Below are positions 18,346-27,497 of a DNA stretch of 50,310 bases, piece by piece. Under the pieces are notes generated by a model. The model did no database searches and was not told the DNA's origin. It was given only the letters and a program-made list of their open reading frames with translations. Numbering within the stretch: the stretch's first letter is position 1; every line of letters begins with the position of its first letter. The stretch lies in contig JAGNZR010000005.1 in assembly GCA_017984315.1 (NCBI GenBank), forward strand, positions 8,027 through 58,336. The letters are read 5' to 3'. A program made the position numbers and the translations under genes. Source of the DNA: Fusobacteriaceae bacterium. Lineage in GTDB: Bacteria; Fusobacteriota; Fusobacteriia; Fusobacteriales; Fusobacteriaceae.

Positions 18346-19962
18346 TTATTTAGAAGTAGAAGTTGAATATTTTTCAATTAACTCTCTCTCTTCACTTTTT
18401 TCAGCATCTAACTCTAATTTTTTTACAGATAACTTTATTTTTTTCTTCTCTTTATCCATTTCAATTATTTCAGCCTTTACTTTATCTCCAACTTTAAATT
18501 TATCTTTTAAATTTTTTAAGTTTTCTTTTGAAGCTAACTGAAGTGGTATAAACCCATCTACACCTGTTTCAATAGTTACAAACATTCCAGAATCTATGAT
18601 TGTTTTTATATTTCTTTCGATCATATCTCCAACTTTATAACTATCTAATGTTTTTTCCCAAGGTGATTTTCTTAAAGCTTTTAAACTACCTTTTAATTTT
18701 CTCTCTTGTGCATCAAGTTCAACTACTACATACTCAACTGTATCTCCAACTTTAGTAGAAACACTCTCTTCCCCTATCCAGTTTAAATCTGATTGGTGAA
18801 TAAAAGTCGTTACTCCATCTTCACTCTCTACAAAGATTCCAAAGTTTTTAACATCTACAACTTTTCCACTTAATTTAGTTCCTACTTTAAATCTCTCTTC
18901 AGCATTCTCCCATGGATCTTTAGAAAGTTGTTTAATTCCTAATTTGATTTTTTTAGTTTTTGCGTCCATATCCATTAATTTAACTTTTACAACATCATTC
19001 TCTTTTACAAAATCACCAATATTTATTTTTTTAGTATTCCATGTAAAGTCAGAAACGTGGACTAACCCTTCAATTCCTGGTATGATCTCTACAAATATTC
19101 CGTAAGGTACAACTCTAGTTACTCTACCTTCAATTAAGTCTCCAACTGAATGCTTCTGTGCTAAAGTATCCCAAGGGTTTACACTTAATTCCTTTATTGA
19201 TAATTTAAGTTGCTTTTTCTCTGTATCTATCCCTACTATTTTAGCTTCAACAACCTCTCTTATTTCATATAGATCAGAGATATTTTGAACTTTATTCCAA
19301 GAGATTTCAGAGATGTGAACAAAACCTCTTAAATTTCCACATTTTAAATTTATTCCAAAGTCTAATATATCTACTATTGTTGCCTTAACTATATCACCAA
19401 CAGATACTTTTGTTAACTCTTCAGCAATCTCTTTCATTACGATATCTTTTCTAGAGAAGATAATTTTTCTTCCTTTTTTATCAACTTTTATGTCTTTTAT
19501 TATAACATCAATATTAGTATTTGTTACATCCTCATCATTTTTCATAGATATTTCTGATAATGAATTTGGTAAGAACCCTTGCTGTTTCATAAACTCAAGT
19601 ATATATCCACCGTTTATTTTTTTAACTATTTTACAGTTAATAACTTCTCCATTCTCGAAAGCTTTATCTATAAATTTATTTCCTGCTTCCATTTCAACTT
19701 TTTTTCTAGAACCGATTAAGAATTCCCCTTCATCAGATTCACCAATTAAAATTACTTCTACTTCATCACCTAATTTATAACCCTCTAACTCATCTATTCT
19801 TACTCTGATTGCTGTAGGTTGACCTATTGCATCTATATAGGCAAAATTTCTATCCTCTTGCGCTATTTTCCCAACAACCTTCACCTTTTGTCTATCATTA
19901 TCAACCATTGGAAAATAATCATTTAACATTTCCTCAAATTCGTTATACTCCTTGTTAGCCAT
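18346..19962 (-). CDS. rpsA: 30S ribosomal protein S1 (six S1 repeats)
   Basis: S1 binds mRNA at the 30S platform and helps initiate translation. Six OB-fold S1 repeats can be followed through the 538 residues: two degenerate ones at the N-terminus (from about 25 and 105), then four clear ones starting near VGDIVKATIVDILDFGI, VGDLIEGRVTRVVPYGIFV, VGTKLSGKVVDVKNFGIFV and VGDMIERNIKTIIDSGMFV. The length is close to the E. coli 557-residue form rather than the short Bacillus protein. The ATG overlaps the end of ispH by 8 bases in another frame. A terminator follows the stop. Confidence 0.94.
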   Translation of the reverse strand: MANKEYNEFEEMLNDYFPMVDNDRQKVKVVGKIAQEDRNFAYIDAIGQPTAIRVRIDELEGYKLGDEVEVILIGESDEGEFLIGSRKKVEMEAGNKFIDKAFENGEVINCKIVKKINGGYILEFMKQQGFLPNSLSEISMKNDEDVTNTNIDVIIKDIKVDKKGRKIIFSRKDIVMKEIAEELTKVSVGDIVKATIVDILDFGINLKCGNLRGFVHISEISWNKVQNISDLYEIREVVEAKIVGIDTEKKQLKLSIKELSVNPWDTLAQKHSVGDLIEGRVTRVVPYGIFVEIIPGIEGLVHVSDFTWNTKKINIGDFVKENDVVKVKLMDMDAKTKKIKLGIKQLSKDPWENAEERFKVGTKLSGKVVDVKNFGIFVESEDGVTTFIHQSDLNWIGEESVSTKVGDTVEYVVVELDAQERKLKGSLKALRKSPWEKTLDSYKVGDMIERNIKTIIDSGMFVTIETGVDGFIPLQLASKENLKNLKDKFKVGDKVKAEIIEMDKEKKKIKLSVKKLELDAEKSEERELIEKYSTSTSK

Positions 19963-20836
19963 TTATTTTTAGCCCCCTTATTTTATTTTCTATTTTTATT
20001 ATTACTTCTTCTGGTGTTGACGCTCCGGCACTGATACCTATTGTTTTTATATCCTTAAACCAATTAAGATCTACTTCATCTTCTGTATCAACTAATTTTG
20101 CCTTCTCGTTATATTTTTTAGCTATTTCATAAAGCTTTTTAGTATTAGAACTATTTTTTCCACCAACAATTAGCATGAAATCAACTTTTTGAGATAACTC
20201 TTCTACCGCTTCCTGTCTTTCTTGTGTGGCACTACATATCTTATTGTATATATTAACATCCAGCCCTCTATTTTCCAAGTATTTTTTTATCTCTTTTATT
20301 TTATCTTTGTTCAACGTAGTTTGAGTCAGTAGATAGTACTCTATATTTTTATCCAGTTTATCTATATTCTTTTCTAACTCTTCTATTCCCTCAAATACTT
20401 TTACATTCTCTCCAAAAGACAGTATACCTTTAACCTCAGGGTGCTCTTTATCGCCAATAAATATAATTTGTTTCTTATTTTTTTCCAATGATATTAATTT
20501 TTTTCTAATATCTTTTACAAATATGCATGTAGCATCTTTTAATTGAACTTTTTTTCTTTGCAAAAGTTCGTAAACCTCTTTTGTTGTACCATGAGCTCTT
20601 ATTATAACAATATCATTTTCATTTAAAGAGTCTTCTCCATTTAGCAACTCTTCCTCTTCTAAGATTTGTAGCCCCATTTTTTTTAACTCATTAACCACAT
20701 GCTCATTATGAACTAACATTCCCAAAATATAAACTTTTTTCCCTTTTTCTATTTCATGGGCTACCTCTACACAGCTGTTTATCGCTTCTTTAACTCCAAA
20801 ACAGAAACCCATTTTTTTAGCTCTTATTATTTTCAA
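19955..20836 (-). CDS. ispH: 4-hydroxy-3-methylbut-2-enyl diphosphate reductase IspH
   Basis: IspH is the [4Fe-4S] reductase that makes IPP and DMAPP in the last step of the MEP pathway. The three cluster cysteines are in GFCFGVKEAI, ATCIFVKDI and CSATQERQEAV; the LVHNEHVVNEL and GGKNSSNTKKLYE segments are also characteristic. The TTG at 20836 is preferred as start because GAGGAG lies nine bases upstream; an in-frame TTG at 20842 is too close to that site. It directly follows ptsH and overlaps rpsA by 8 bases. In clostridia the two proteins are often fused; here they are separate. Confidence 0.95.
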   Translation of the reverse strand: MKIIRAKKMGFCFGVKEAINSCVEVAHEIEKGKKVYILGMLVHNEHVVNELKKMGLQILEEEELLNGEDSLNENDIVIIRAHGTTKEVYELLQRKKVQLKDATCIFVKDIRKKLISLEKNKKQIIFIGDKEHPEVKGILSFGENVKVFEGIEELEKNIDKLDKNIEYYLLTQTTLNKDKIKEIKKYLENRGLDVNIYNKICSATQERQEAVEELSQKVDFMLIVGGKNSSNTKKLYEIAKKYNEKAKLVDTEDEVDLNWFKDIKTIGISAGASTPEEVIIKIENKIRGLKING

Positions 20837-20842
20837 ATTCAA

Positions 20843-21112
20843 CTACTCCTCATTAAATTTTTTAACTTCAATTAAGTCTCTTAATGATTCAAGCATCTCA
20901 TTTTCATCTGGTCCATCAATTTCCAATGTTAAAACTCTTCCCTGCTCTGCTGCAAGAAGCATAAGTCCCATTATACTCTTTCCATTAATCTCTTCTCCAT
21001 CGCATTTCACAATTACTTCTGCTTCAAATTTAGCAGCAGTTTGAACAAAAAGAGATGCTGGACGTGCATGTAATCCTGCTTTATTTTTTATCTCTACATG
21101 TGCTACTTTCAT
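20843..21112 (-). CDS. ptsH: Phosphocarrier protein HPr
   Basis: HPr passes the phosphate from Enzyme I to sugar-specific EIIA domains. The active-site His15 is in KAGLHARPASLF and the regulatory Ser46 is in NGKSIMGLM, so both the PTS site and the HPr-kinase site known from Firmicutes are conserved. It has 89 residues with the normal fold length. It lies 68 bases downstream of ptsI, reversing the ptsH-ptsI order typical of E. coli and Bacillus, and its stop abuts ispH. Whether Ser46 is phosphorylated depends on a kinase gene not present in this window. Confidence 0.96.
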   Translation of the reverse strand: MKVAHVEIKNKAGLHARPASLFVQTAAKFEAEVIVKCDGEEINGKSIMGLMLLAAEQGRVLTLEIDGPDENEMLESLRDLIEVKKFNEE

Positions 21113-21180
21113 AATGCTTCTTCCATCCTATTTATAAATTAATTTTTTTTATATAAAAAATTTATTTTAATCCTTTTTAA

Positions 21181-22929
21181 TTATAACTCAATTTCAATTT
21201 TTTTTAAATACTCATTTAAAATATTTTTTACATCTTGAGATTTTTCAGCATTTAAAATCTCTTTTCTCAAATTCTCTAACTTATAAAACTCTACCTCTCT
21301 AATAAAAGCCTTTATACTCTTTATAGAGTTATTTACCATACTAAACTCTTTTATCCCCATACTTAAAAAAGCTAGACATGCAAGTTTATCTCCAGCAACT
21401 TCTCCACATACACAAAGAGGTTTGTTATATTTTTTAGAAACCTTAGCCACACTATCTATGAGCATCAATACAGAGGGTTCATAAAAATCATACAAATCTA
21501 CTAAACTTTCAGATAATCTATCTGTTGCTAAAACATATTGTGTCAGATCATTAGTCCCTATACTAAAAAAATCCACATATTTTGACATTTGCTCTGCTAG
21601 TAAAGCTGCAGAAGGTACCTCTACCATTATCCCTTGCTTTATATTTTTGTTATATTTTATACCCTCTTTATCTAATTCAGATTTGCACTCTTCTACAATT
21701 TTTTTAATTTCAATTATCTCTTTACAATTTGTGACCATTGGATACATTACTCTTATATTCTCATTTTTGTCAGAAACTTCTAATATTGCTCTGATTTGAG
21801 TTTTAAAAATCTCTTTATTTCTTAAACTATACCTTACCCCTCTTACCCCTAAAAAAGGGTTTTCCTCCTGAGGCATTTGAAAATATGGCAAAGTTTTATC
21901 TGCACCAGTATCTAAAGTCCTTATAACTATATCTTTATTTCCAATAACTTTATTAAGTGCCTCATACTCTATTAACTGCTCACTCTCTTTTGGAAAATCT
22001 AAAGATTCCATATACATCAGTTCACTTCTATATAACCCTACTCCGTCGATATAATTCGCATTTTTTTCTAATATCTCTTTACTGCTTCCAATATTTATTT
22101 TCAGCTCTATTTTTACGCCATCTTTTGTTATAGACTCTAATTTTTCAATCTCTTTCAATTTTTTTTCTTTCTCTTCTTTTATTTTACATAAATTTTGATA
22201 CTCTTTGATTTGATTATCTGTTGGTTTTAGTATCAGTTTTTCAAAACCGTTTCTTGAATCCAGTATAACTATATCATAGCTATATTCTAAATCATTAAAC
22301 TCTTCTACTCCCATCAAAGTTGGAATATTCAAACTTTTTGCCAGTATAGCTACGTGTGATGTAACACCTCCATACTCTAAAACTAATCCGTTTATATGAA
22401 CTCCTGCATCTACTGCTTTTAAAAGCTGAGAAGGCAGAATCTCTTTTGCAAATATAATCTTATTATCTAATCTGTCTTTTTGTAACTCTTTATTAAATAA
22501 ATTTAAAATTATCCTTTCTGAGATATCCTTAATATCTAAAGCTCTTTGGGCATATATAGGATTTTTCATTTTATTAAATAGATTTATATATTTTTCTGAA
22601 ACTATTTTAACAGCATATTCTGCATTTATTTTTTCGTTTTCCATTTGTTTCTCTATATCTTTTTTATACATTGGATCATTAAGCATTACTAAATGTGCAG
22701 TTAATATCTCTAATTCATCTTTTGTAAATTTCGATTTCAAATTTTTTTTTAGCTCCATTATTTCCACTACAGATTTTTTTACAGCTATTTTAAATCTTTC
22801 TATCTCTTTTGCTATATTAGAAGAGAGTATCTCTATTTTTTCTACTATGATGTCATCTTTTTTATATATAACCCCTTGGCTAATTGCAACACCCTCGCAT
22901 GCACTTTTCCCTTTTTTTTCAAAGTTCAT
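21181..22929 (-). CDS. ptsI: PTS Enzyme I (phosphoenolpyruvate-protein phosphotransferase)
   Basis: Enzyme I autophosphorylates with PEP and phosphorylates HPr. The N-terminus GKSACEGVAISQGV, the active-site histidine segment GGVTSHVAILAKSLNIPT (around residue 190), and the C-terminal PEP-binding barrel with GVGLYRSELMYM, NPFLGVRGVRYSL, VEVPSAALLAEQ and FSIGTNDLTQYVLATDR are all present. At 582 residues it is full length. It has its own promoter just after the glgX stop and a GGGGG-type ribosome binding site. ptsH follows after 68 bases. Confidence 0.96.
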   Translation of the reverse strand: MNFEKKGKSACEGVAISQGVIYKKDDIIVEKIEILSSNIAKEIERFKIAVKKSVVEIMELKKNLKSKFTKDELEILTAHLVMLNDPMYKKDIEKQMENEKINAEYAVKIVSEKYINLFNKMKNPIYAQRALDIKDISERIILNLFNKELQKDRLDNKIIFAKEILPSQLLKAVDAGVHINGLVLEYGGVTSHVAILAKSLNIPTLMGVEEFNDLEYSYDIVILDSRNGFEKLILKPTDNQIKEYQNLCKIKEEKEKKLKEIEKLESITKDGVKIELKINIGSSKEILEKNANYIDGVGLYRSELMYMESLDFPKESEQLIEYEALNKVIGNKDIVIRTLDTGADKTLPYFQMPQEENPFLGVRGVRYSLRNKEIFKTQIRAILEVSDKNENIRVMYPMVTNCKEIIEIKKIVEECKSELDKEGIKYNKNIKQGIMVEVPSAALLAEQMSKYVDFFSIGTNDLTQYVLATDRLSESLVDLYDFYEPSVLMLIDSVAKVSKKYNKPLCVCGEVAGDKLACLAFLSMGIKEFSMVNNSIKSIKAFIREVEFYKLENLRKEILNAEKSQDVKNILNEYLKKIEIEL

Positions 22930-22963
22930 GTCTCAATCCCCCTTAATTTACAACACTTTAAAT

Positions 22964-22972
22964 ATTATAACA
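22964..22972 (-). promoter_or_regulatory. Extended -10 promoter of ptsI
   Basis: The minus strand reads TGTTATAAT, an extended -10 (TGn then TATAAT at 22969-22964), about 35 bases upstream of the ptsI ATG. A recognisable -35 is lacking. Fifteen bases ending at the -10 are identical to the glgX promoter. Confidence 0.6.
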
Positions 22973-22980
22973 TATTTTTC

Positions 22981-24981
22981 TTATGGAAAAACAGCAATTA
23001 TAGAACTTTTTTCCTTCAAAATATATTTTCCTTTCTTTATCTCTTTTCCCTCTTCAAAAAAGGAATCTCCATGAAATGAAGTGTCCATAATTAATTTCCA
23101 ATTTCCTCCCTCTAATTTTGGAAGTGAAAACTCTAATGGCGCATTATAAGAGTTAAATGCTATATAAATTTTATTATTTTTACTTTGGAACATTACTGCC
23201 AAAGTATGAGAGTGATAGCTGTAATCAGGTTTATCTGGTTCTACTCCATGAAAACTAATATTTTTTTCTAAATCAGAATATTTTAAATTTTGTAATATTT
23301 TATTCTCTTGTCTAAATTTTATGATATTTTTAAAAAATTCATATATCTCTCTATTATTCTCTATTTTATCCCAATTTACACGATTAAGTTCACTGTTATG
23401 ACAATAAGCATTATTGTTCCCTTTTTGAGTTTTACACATCTCATCCCCCATACTTATCATGGGAATACCTTGTGAAATCATTAAAAGTGTCATCATGTTT
23501 TTTATCTGCTTTTTTCTTAAATCGTTTATCTCTTTTAAATCTGTTTCCCCTTCTGCTCCATGATTCCATGAATGATTATTGTTTTCTCCATCAGCATTAT
23601 GCTCTCCATTTTCTGAATTGTGTTTTCTATTGTAAGAGACTAAATCCCACATTGTAAATCCATCATGTGCAGTTATAAAGTTCAGACTATTCTCTATATC
23701 TTTTTCTTTATGTTTAAAAATATCTGGACTCCCTTGTATCCTCTGTGCCAGCTCATGTACTACTCCATAATCTCCCTTTATAAAACATCTCACACAATCT
23801 CTAAATTTCCCATTCCATACACTGAAATTTTTGGGAAACTCATTAAGATAATACCCCCCACCTGCATCCCATGCTTCTGCATAAAATTTTACTTCAGACA
23901 GTATCATATCGTTATGGATATCATCTAATAATGAGTTTTCCTCTCCTATCCACTTCCCTTTTCTACCTCTTCCTAGTATTGCTCCTAAATCAAATCTAAA
24001 ACCGTCCACTCCCACTTTACAATACCAATATCTTAAAGACTCAATAATCATGCTTTTTACAGGTGCATGATTGCAATTCAGAGTATTTCCTGTTCCAGAG
24101 TAATTTGTGTAATAATTTTTATTATTCTCTAAAATATAAAATATGGAATTATCCATCCCTTTAAAATTGTATATAGGGCCATCTCCATTTCCTTCAGCAG
24201 TATGGTTATAAACTACATCTAAGACAATCTCCATCCCTAATTCATGAACTCTATCCACTAAAGTCACAAACTCTTTCAATGTCTCTTCATAATAGTTTAT
24301 TGTATCATCTTGTATGGAACTATATTTATTAGTTAAAGCAAAAAAACCTATTGGATTATATCCCCAAACATTAGTCAACCTTTCCCCTGTTTCGCAATTT
24401 TTCCCAACTGCAAAATCATCGAACTCAAAAACTGGGAGCAACTCTATTGTAGTTACCCCTAAATTTTTTAGATATTCTAATTTTTCCATAAGACCGGATA
24501 TTGTTCCTAACTTTGAGACTTTTGAGCTTTCAGACCTAGTGAACAACGATACATGTAGTTCATATATAATAGTTTCTCTCTTATCAATACTAGGCCTTTT
24601 TATCTCTCTATTAAAAATTTTGTTATCTATAACAACAGCTTTTTTTATTTTTGATACTTTATCTTTTGTGTACATTTTTGCATAAGGATCTAAAAGGTGA
24701 ATCTCTGAATCAAATTTATTCCCCTCTTCTAATGATTTTGGCCCATCTATCTGCCATGTATAGTATACTTTTACATTTTTTGTCCCTATGAATATATGCC
24801 ATACATCTCCAGTTCTATTTTTTTCTTTACTTAATCTATGAGAACAGATTGGTATCTCTGAACTATCCTTTTCAAAAATATTCAATGTAACTTCAGTAGC
24901 ATTTTTTGAGTATATCCCAAAATTTATCCCATCACATAAAATAGTTGCGCCTAATATTGGTTCCCCATTTTCCAGTTTCAT
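22981..24981 (-). CDS. glgX: Glycogen debranching enzyme / isoamylase-type GH13
   Basis: The 666-residue protein has the layout of GlgX-type isoamylases, which hydrolyse alpha-1,6 branches in glycogen limit dextrins. An N-terminal CBM48-like beta domain (about 1-110) precedes the GH13 barrel, with conserved region I DVVYNHTAEG, the nucleophile in GVDGFRFDLGAILGRG, the acid/base Glu in EAWDAGGG and region IV FITAHDGFTMWD. NRKHNSENGEHNADGENNN is a typical GlgX/isoamylase loop. A pullulanase-like specificity cannot be excluded. It has a strong GGAGGGGG site and its own promoter, and precedes ptsI, so glycogen use and PTS supply may be co-regulated. No other glg gene is present here. Confidence 0.9.
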   Translation of the reverse strand: MKLENGEPILGATILCDGINFGIYSKNATEVTLNIFEKDSSEIPICSHRLSKEKNRTGDVWHIFIGTKNVKVYYTWQIDGPKSLEEGNKFDSEIHLLDPYAKMYTKDKVSKIKKAVVIDNKIFNREIKRPSIDKRETIIYELHVSLFTRSESSKVSKLGTISGLMEKLEYLKNLGVTTIELLPVFEFDDFAVGKNCETGERLTNVWGYNPIGFFALTNKYSSIQDDTINYYEETLKEFVTLVDRVHELGMEIVLDVVYNHTAEGNGDGPIYNFKGMDNSIFYILENNKNYYTNYSGTGNTLNCNHAPVKSMIIESLRYWYCKVGVDGFRFDLGAILGRGRKGKWIGEENSLLDDIHNDMILSEVKFYAEAWDAGGGYYLNEFPKNFSVWNGKFRDCVRCFIKGDYGVVHELAQRIQGSPDIFKHKEKDIENSLNFITAHDGFTMWDLVSYNRKHNSENGEHNADGENNNHSWNHGAEGETDLKEINDLRKKQIKNMMTLLMISQGIPMISMGDEMCKTQKGNNNAYCHNSELNRVNWDKIENNREIYEFFKNIIKFRQENKILQNLKYSDLEKNISFHGVEPDKPDYSYHSHTLAVMFQSKNNKIYIAFNSYNAPLEFSLPKLEGGNWKLIMDTSFHGDSFFEEGKEIKKGKYILKEKSSIIAVFP

Positions 24982-25017
24982 TATTCCCCCTCCTTAAGCA
25001 CTCCATTTAATTATATA

Positions 25018-25026
25018 ATTATAACA
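25018..25026 (-). promoter_or_regulatory. Extended -10 promoter of glgX
   Basis: TGTTATAAT on the minus strand (TATAAT at 25023-25018), about 37 bases upstream of the glgX ATG. The upstream -35 region is poor, as expected for an extended -10 element. Confidence 0.6.
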
Positions 25027-25101
25027 TATTTTCATCTTATTTCTTTTTTTTATATAATGCATTTTTTTCTTTATTTTTTTGCATTTTTAAATTTTTTTTG
25101 C

Positions 25102-25130
25102 TTGAAAAAAACTTGTAAACGTTGTAAAAT
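25102..25130 (+). promoter_or_regulatory. Promoter of the obg-miaA unit
   Basis: TTGAAA (25102-25107), a 17-base spacer, and TAAAAT (25125-25130). The predicted transcript starts near 25137, leaving a leader of about 75 bases before the obg ATG. Confidence 0.8.
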
Positions 25131-25211
25131 ACTATGATGGATATAAAATACTATATTTTTGAAAATATTGAGTTTTATTTTTAAAATTTAAACAAAAAAG
25201 GGAGTTTGATC

Positions 25212-26498
25212 ATGTTTATAGATGAGGTTGTTATAACTATAAAAGCAGGTGATGGTGGTGACGGTGCTGCCACTTTTAGAAGAGAAAAATGTATACAGTT
25301 TGGTGGACCTGACGGTGGTGACGGTGGAAAAGGTGGAGATATAGTTTTTGTAGCTGACCCAAACATCAATACACTGATAGATTTTAAATATAAAAAAATA
25401 TTTAAAGCTGAAAATGGAGTTAATGGTGCTAAAAAGCAGATGCACGGCAGAACTGGAGAAGATTTAATCATTAAAGTTCCAGTTGGAACTCAAGTAAGAG
25501 ATGCAGAATCAGGAAGACTTCTTCTTGATTTAGCAGAGACTCATGAGACAAAAGTTTTACTAAAGGGTGGAAAAGGTGGAGCTGGAAATGTTCACTTTAA
25601 AAACTCTGTTAGAAAAGCACCTAAAATTGCTGGTAAAGGTAGAGCTGGTGATGAGATAAAAATTAAACTGGAACTAAAGCTTATTGCTGATGTTGCCCTT
25701 GTTGGGTACCCTTCAGTTGGTAAATCAAGTTTCATCAATAAAGTTTCAGCGGCTAACTCTAAAGTTGGTAGCTATCATTTCACTACTCTTGAACCTAAAT
25801 TAGGTGTTGTTAGACTTGAAGAGGGAAAATCTTTCGTTATCGCCGATATTCCTGGGCTTATTGAGGGTGCTCATGAAGGTGTTGGTTTAGGAGACAAGTT
25901 CTTACGTCACATTGAAAGATGTAAGATGATTTTTCATATTGTGGATGTTGCTGGTATAGAAGGAAGAGATCCAATTACTGATTATGAAAAAATAAATAAT
26001 GAATTAAGAAAGTTCTCAGAAAAACTTGCAGAGAAGCAACAGATAATTCTAGCTAATAAAATGGATTTATTATGGGATATGTCCAAATATGAAGAGTTCA
26101 AAGCTCATGTTGAGAAAGATGGCAACTTAGTTTACCCTGTCTCTGTAATTTTAAATGAAGGGATAAAAGAGGTTCTTTATAAATCATATGAGATGATTCA
26201 AGAGATAAAAAGAGAGCCTTTAGAAGAGGTAGCTGACATCAGACAAGTACTTCGTGAACTTAAAGGTCAAGATGAAGATTATGTTATTAAAGAGGTTGAA
26301 GAGGGAGTATTTGAAATTACAGGTAGAATCGTTGACAACGTTCTAGCAAAATATGTAATTACTCTTGAAGATGAATCAATTATCAATTTCTTACATATGA
26401 TGAAATCTTTAGGTCTTGAAGAAGCTATGAGCAATGCAGGGATCCAGGATGGGGATACTGTAAGAATTGCCAATGTTGAATTTGAATTTGTGGAGTAG
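25212..26498 (+). CDS. obg: GTPase Obg (CgtA)
   Basis: Obg is an essential GTPase that binds the 50S subunit and links ribosome maturation to nutrient state. The N-terminal glycine-rich Obg fold begins MFIDEVVITIKAGDGGDG and includes GGPDGGDGGKGGDIVF; the G domain has GYPSVGKSSF, the switch II segment DIPGLIEGAHEGVGLG and NKMDL; a C-terminal OCT domain (about the last 90 residues) closes the 428 residues. The ATG at 25212 is chosen over an in-frame TTG at 25206 because GGGAG stands seven bases upstream of the ATG and the family begins MFxD. It is the first gene of the plus-strand block. Confidence 0.96.
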   Translation: MFIDEVVITIKAGDGGDGAATFRREKCIQFGGPDGGDGGKGGDIVFVADPNINTLIDFKYKKIFKAENGVNGAKKQMHGRTGEDLIIKVPVGTQVRDAESGRLLLDLAETHETKVLLKGGKGGAGNVHFKNSVRKAPKIAGKGRAGDEIKIKLELKLIADVALVGYPSVGKSSFINKVSAANSKVGSYHFTTLEPKLGVVRLEEGKSFVIADIPGLIEGAHEGVGLGDKFLRHIERCKMIFHIVDVAGIEGRDPITDYEKINNELRKFSEKLAEKQQIILANKMDLLWDMSKYEEFKAHVEKDGNLVYPVSVILNEGIKEVLYKSYEMIQEIKREPLEEVADIRQVLRELKGQDEDYVIKEVEEGVFEITGRIVDNVLAKYVITLEDESIINFLHMMKSLGLEEAMSNAGIQDGDTVRIANVEFEFVE

Positions 26499-26511
26499 TG
26501 ATCAGTTAATT

Positions 26512-27417
26512 ATGAAAAATAAATTTAATGCTATTGTTATTGCCGGCCCTACAGGGGTCGGCAAAACCTCTTTATCTATAAAATTAGCTAAAGCCCTTAA
26601 AGGTGAGATTATTTCTGCTGATTCTGCACAAGTTTTTAAAGAGCTTAATATTGGAACTGCTAAAATAACTCCTGAAGAGATGCTTGGTGTACCTCATCAT
26701 TTAATCGATATTTTGCCCCCTGTAAAAAAATATTCTGTTGGAGATTTTCAAAAGGATTCTGAAAAAGTGTTAAAAGAACTTGAAGATAAAGGGATATTCC
26801 CCATTATCGTAGGGGGCACAGGTCTCTATTTAGATTCTATCACTGAAGGGCTTTCTAAATTGCCCCCAGCTGATATAGAGCTTAGAGTACAATTATCAAA
26901 AAAATCTACTGAAGAGCTATACTCTCAATTATCTGATTTAGATGGAGAAGCTGCTAAGAATATTCATCCAAATAATCGTGTTAAAATTGAGAGAGCTTTA
27001 GAAGTTTGCATACTTTCTAAAGATAAATTCTCCTCTCTTTCAAAACAAAATATAAAAAATAATAACTTTTCCTTTTTAAAAGTAGCACTAGAAAGGGATA
27101 GAGATTATCTTTACTCTAGAATTAATGAAAGAGTGGATATTATGATAGCATCAGGACTAATTGAAGAGGTGACTTCTCTTTATAAAAAATATGGGGAATC
27201 TTTAAAAAAACTGAATATAATTGGGTATTCTGAAATAATCTCTCATTTAGATGGGGCAATTACTTTAGATGAAGCTATCAATAAAATAAAGCAAAATTCT
27301 AGGAATTATGCTAAAAGACAGTTTACTTGGTTTAAGAATTCTAAGGGGTATGTTTGGTATGATTTAGACAAAATTTCCGAATCTGAAATTATTGATGATA
27401 TTTTAAACAAATTATAA
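26512..27417 (+). CDS. miaA: tRNA dimethylallyltransferase MiaA
   Basis: MiaA transfers the dimethylallyl group of DMAPP to N6 of A37 in tRNAs reading codons that start with U, making i6A. DMAPP comes from the pathway ended by IspH in this window. The P-loop is AGPTGVGKTSLS, followed by SADSAQVFKELNIGTAK, a variant of the DSMQVYRGMDIGTAKP motif, then GVPHHLIDI and GGTGLYLDSI; RNYAKRQFTWFK is near the C-terminus. The ATG at 26512 gives 302 residues and matches the family start. Extending the frame to a TTG inside obg adds 15 residues unlike the family. It follows the obg stop by 13 bases. Confidence 0.95.
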   Translation: MKNKFNAIVIAGPTGVGKTSLSIKLAKALKGEIISADSAQVFKELNIGTAKITPEEMLGVPHHLIDILPPVKKYSVGDFQKDSEKVLKELEDKGIFPIIVGGTGLYLDSITEGLSKLPPADIELRVQLSKKSTEELYSQLSDLDGEAAKNIHPNNRVKIERALEVCILSKDKFSSLSKQNIKNNNFSFLKVALERDRDYLYSRINERVDIMIASGLIEEVTSLYKKYGESLKKLNIIGYSEIISHLDGAITLDEAINKIKQNSRNYAKRQFTWFKNSKGYVWYDLDKISESEIIDDILNKL

Positions 27418-27438
27418 GAAATAACTTTTAAACTACCC

Positions 27439-27467
27439 TTGATAAAATAGTTCCTGTGTGGTATTAT
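27439..27467 (+). promoter_or_regulatory. Promoter upstream of the lipoprotein-RsbW-STAS genes
   Basis: TTGATA (27439-27444), a 17-base spacer ending TGTGG, and TATTAT (27462-27467). This would give the downstream three genes, and perhaps rny, a start independent of obg-miaA. Confidence 0.65.
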
Positions 27468-27497
27468 TTAAACAAGTAAAATTATAGGAGTGATGTT

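Noticed and set aside
19955..19970. Programmed frameshift fusing IspH and S1
   Set aside because: A +1 shift would be needed and no recognised slippery site, stimulatory structure or upstream rpsA frame extension is visible; the ATG start of rpsA is sufficient.
21113..21180. Terminator between ptsI and ptsH
   Set aside because: Only A/T pairs can form (ATAAATT/AATTTAT type), with no G-C stem, so it is not convincing.
25181..25471. Minus-strand frame opposite the start of obg, Pro/Ser-rich
   Set aside because: It is the complement of the Gly-rich Obg N-terminal domain and has no ribosome binding site or family resemblance.
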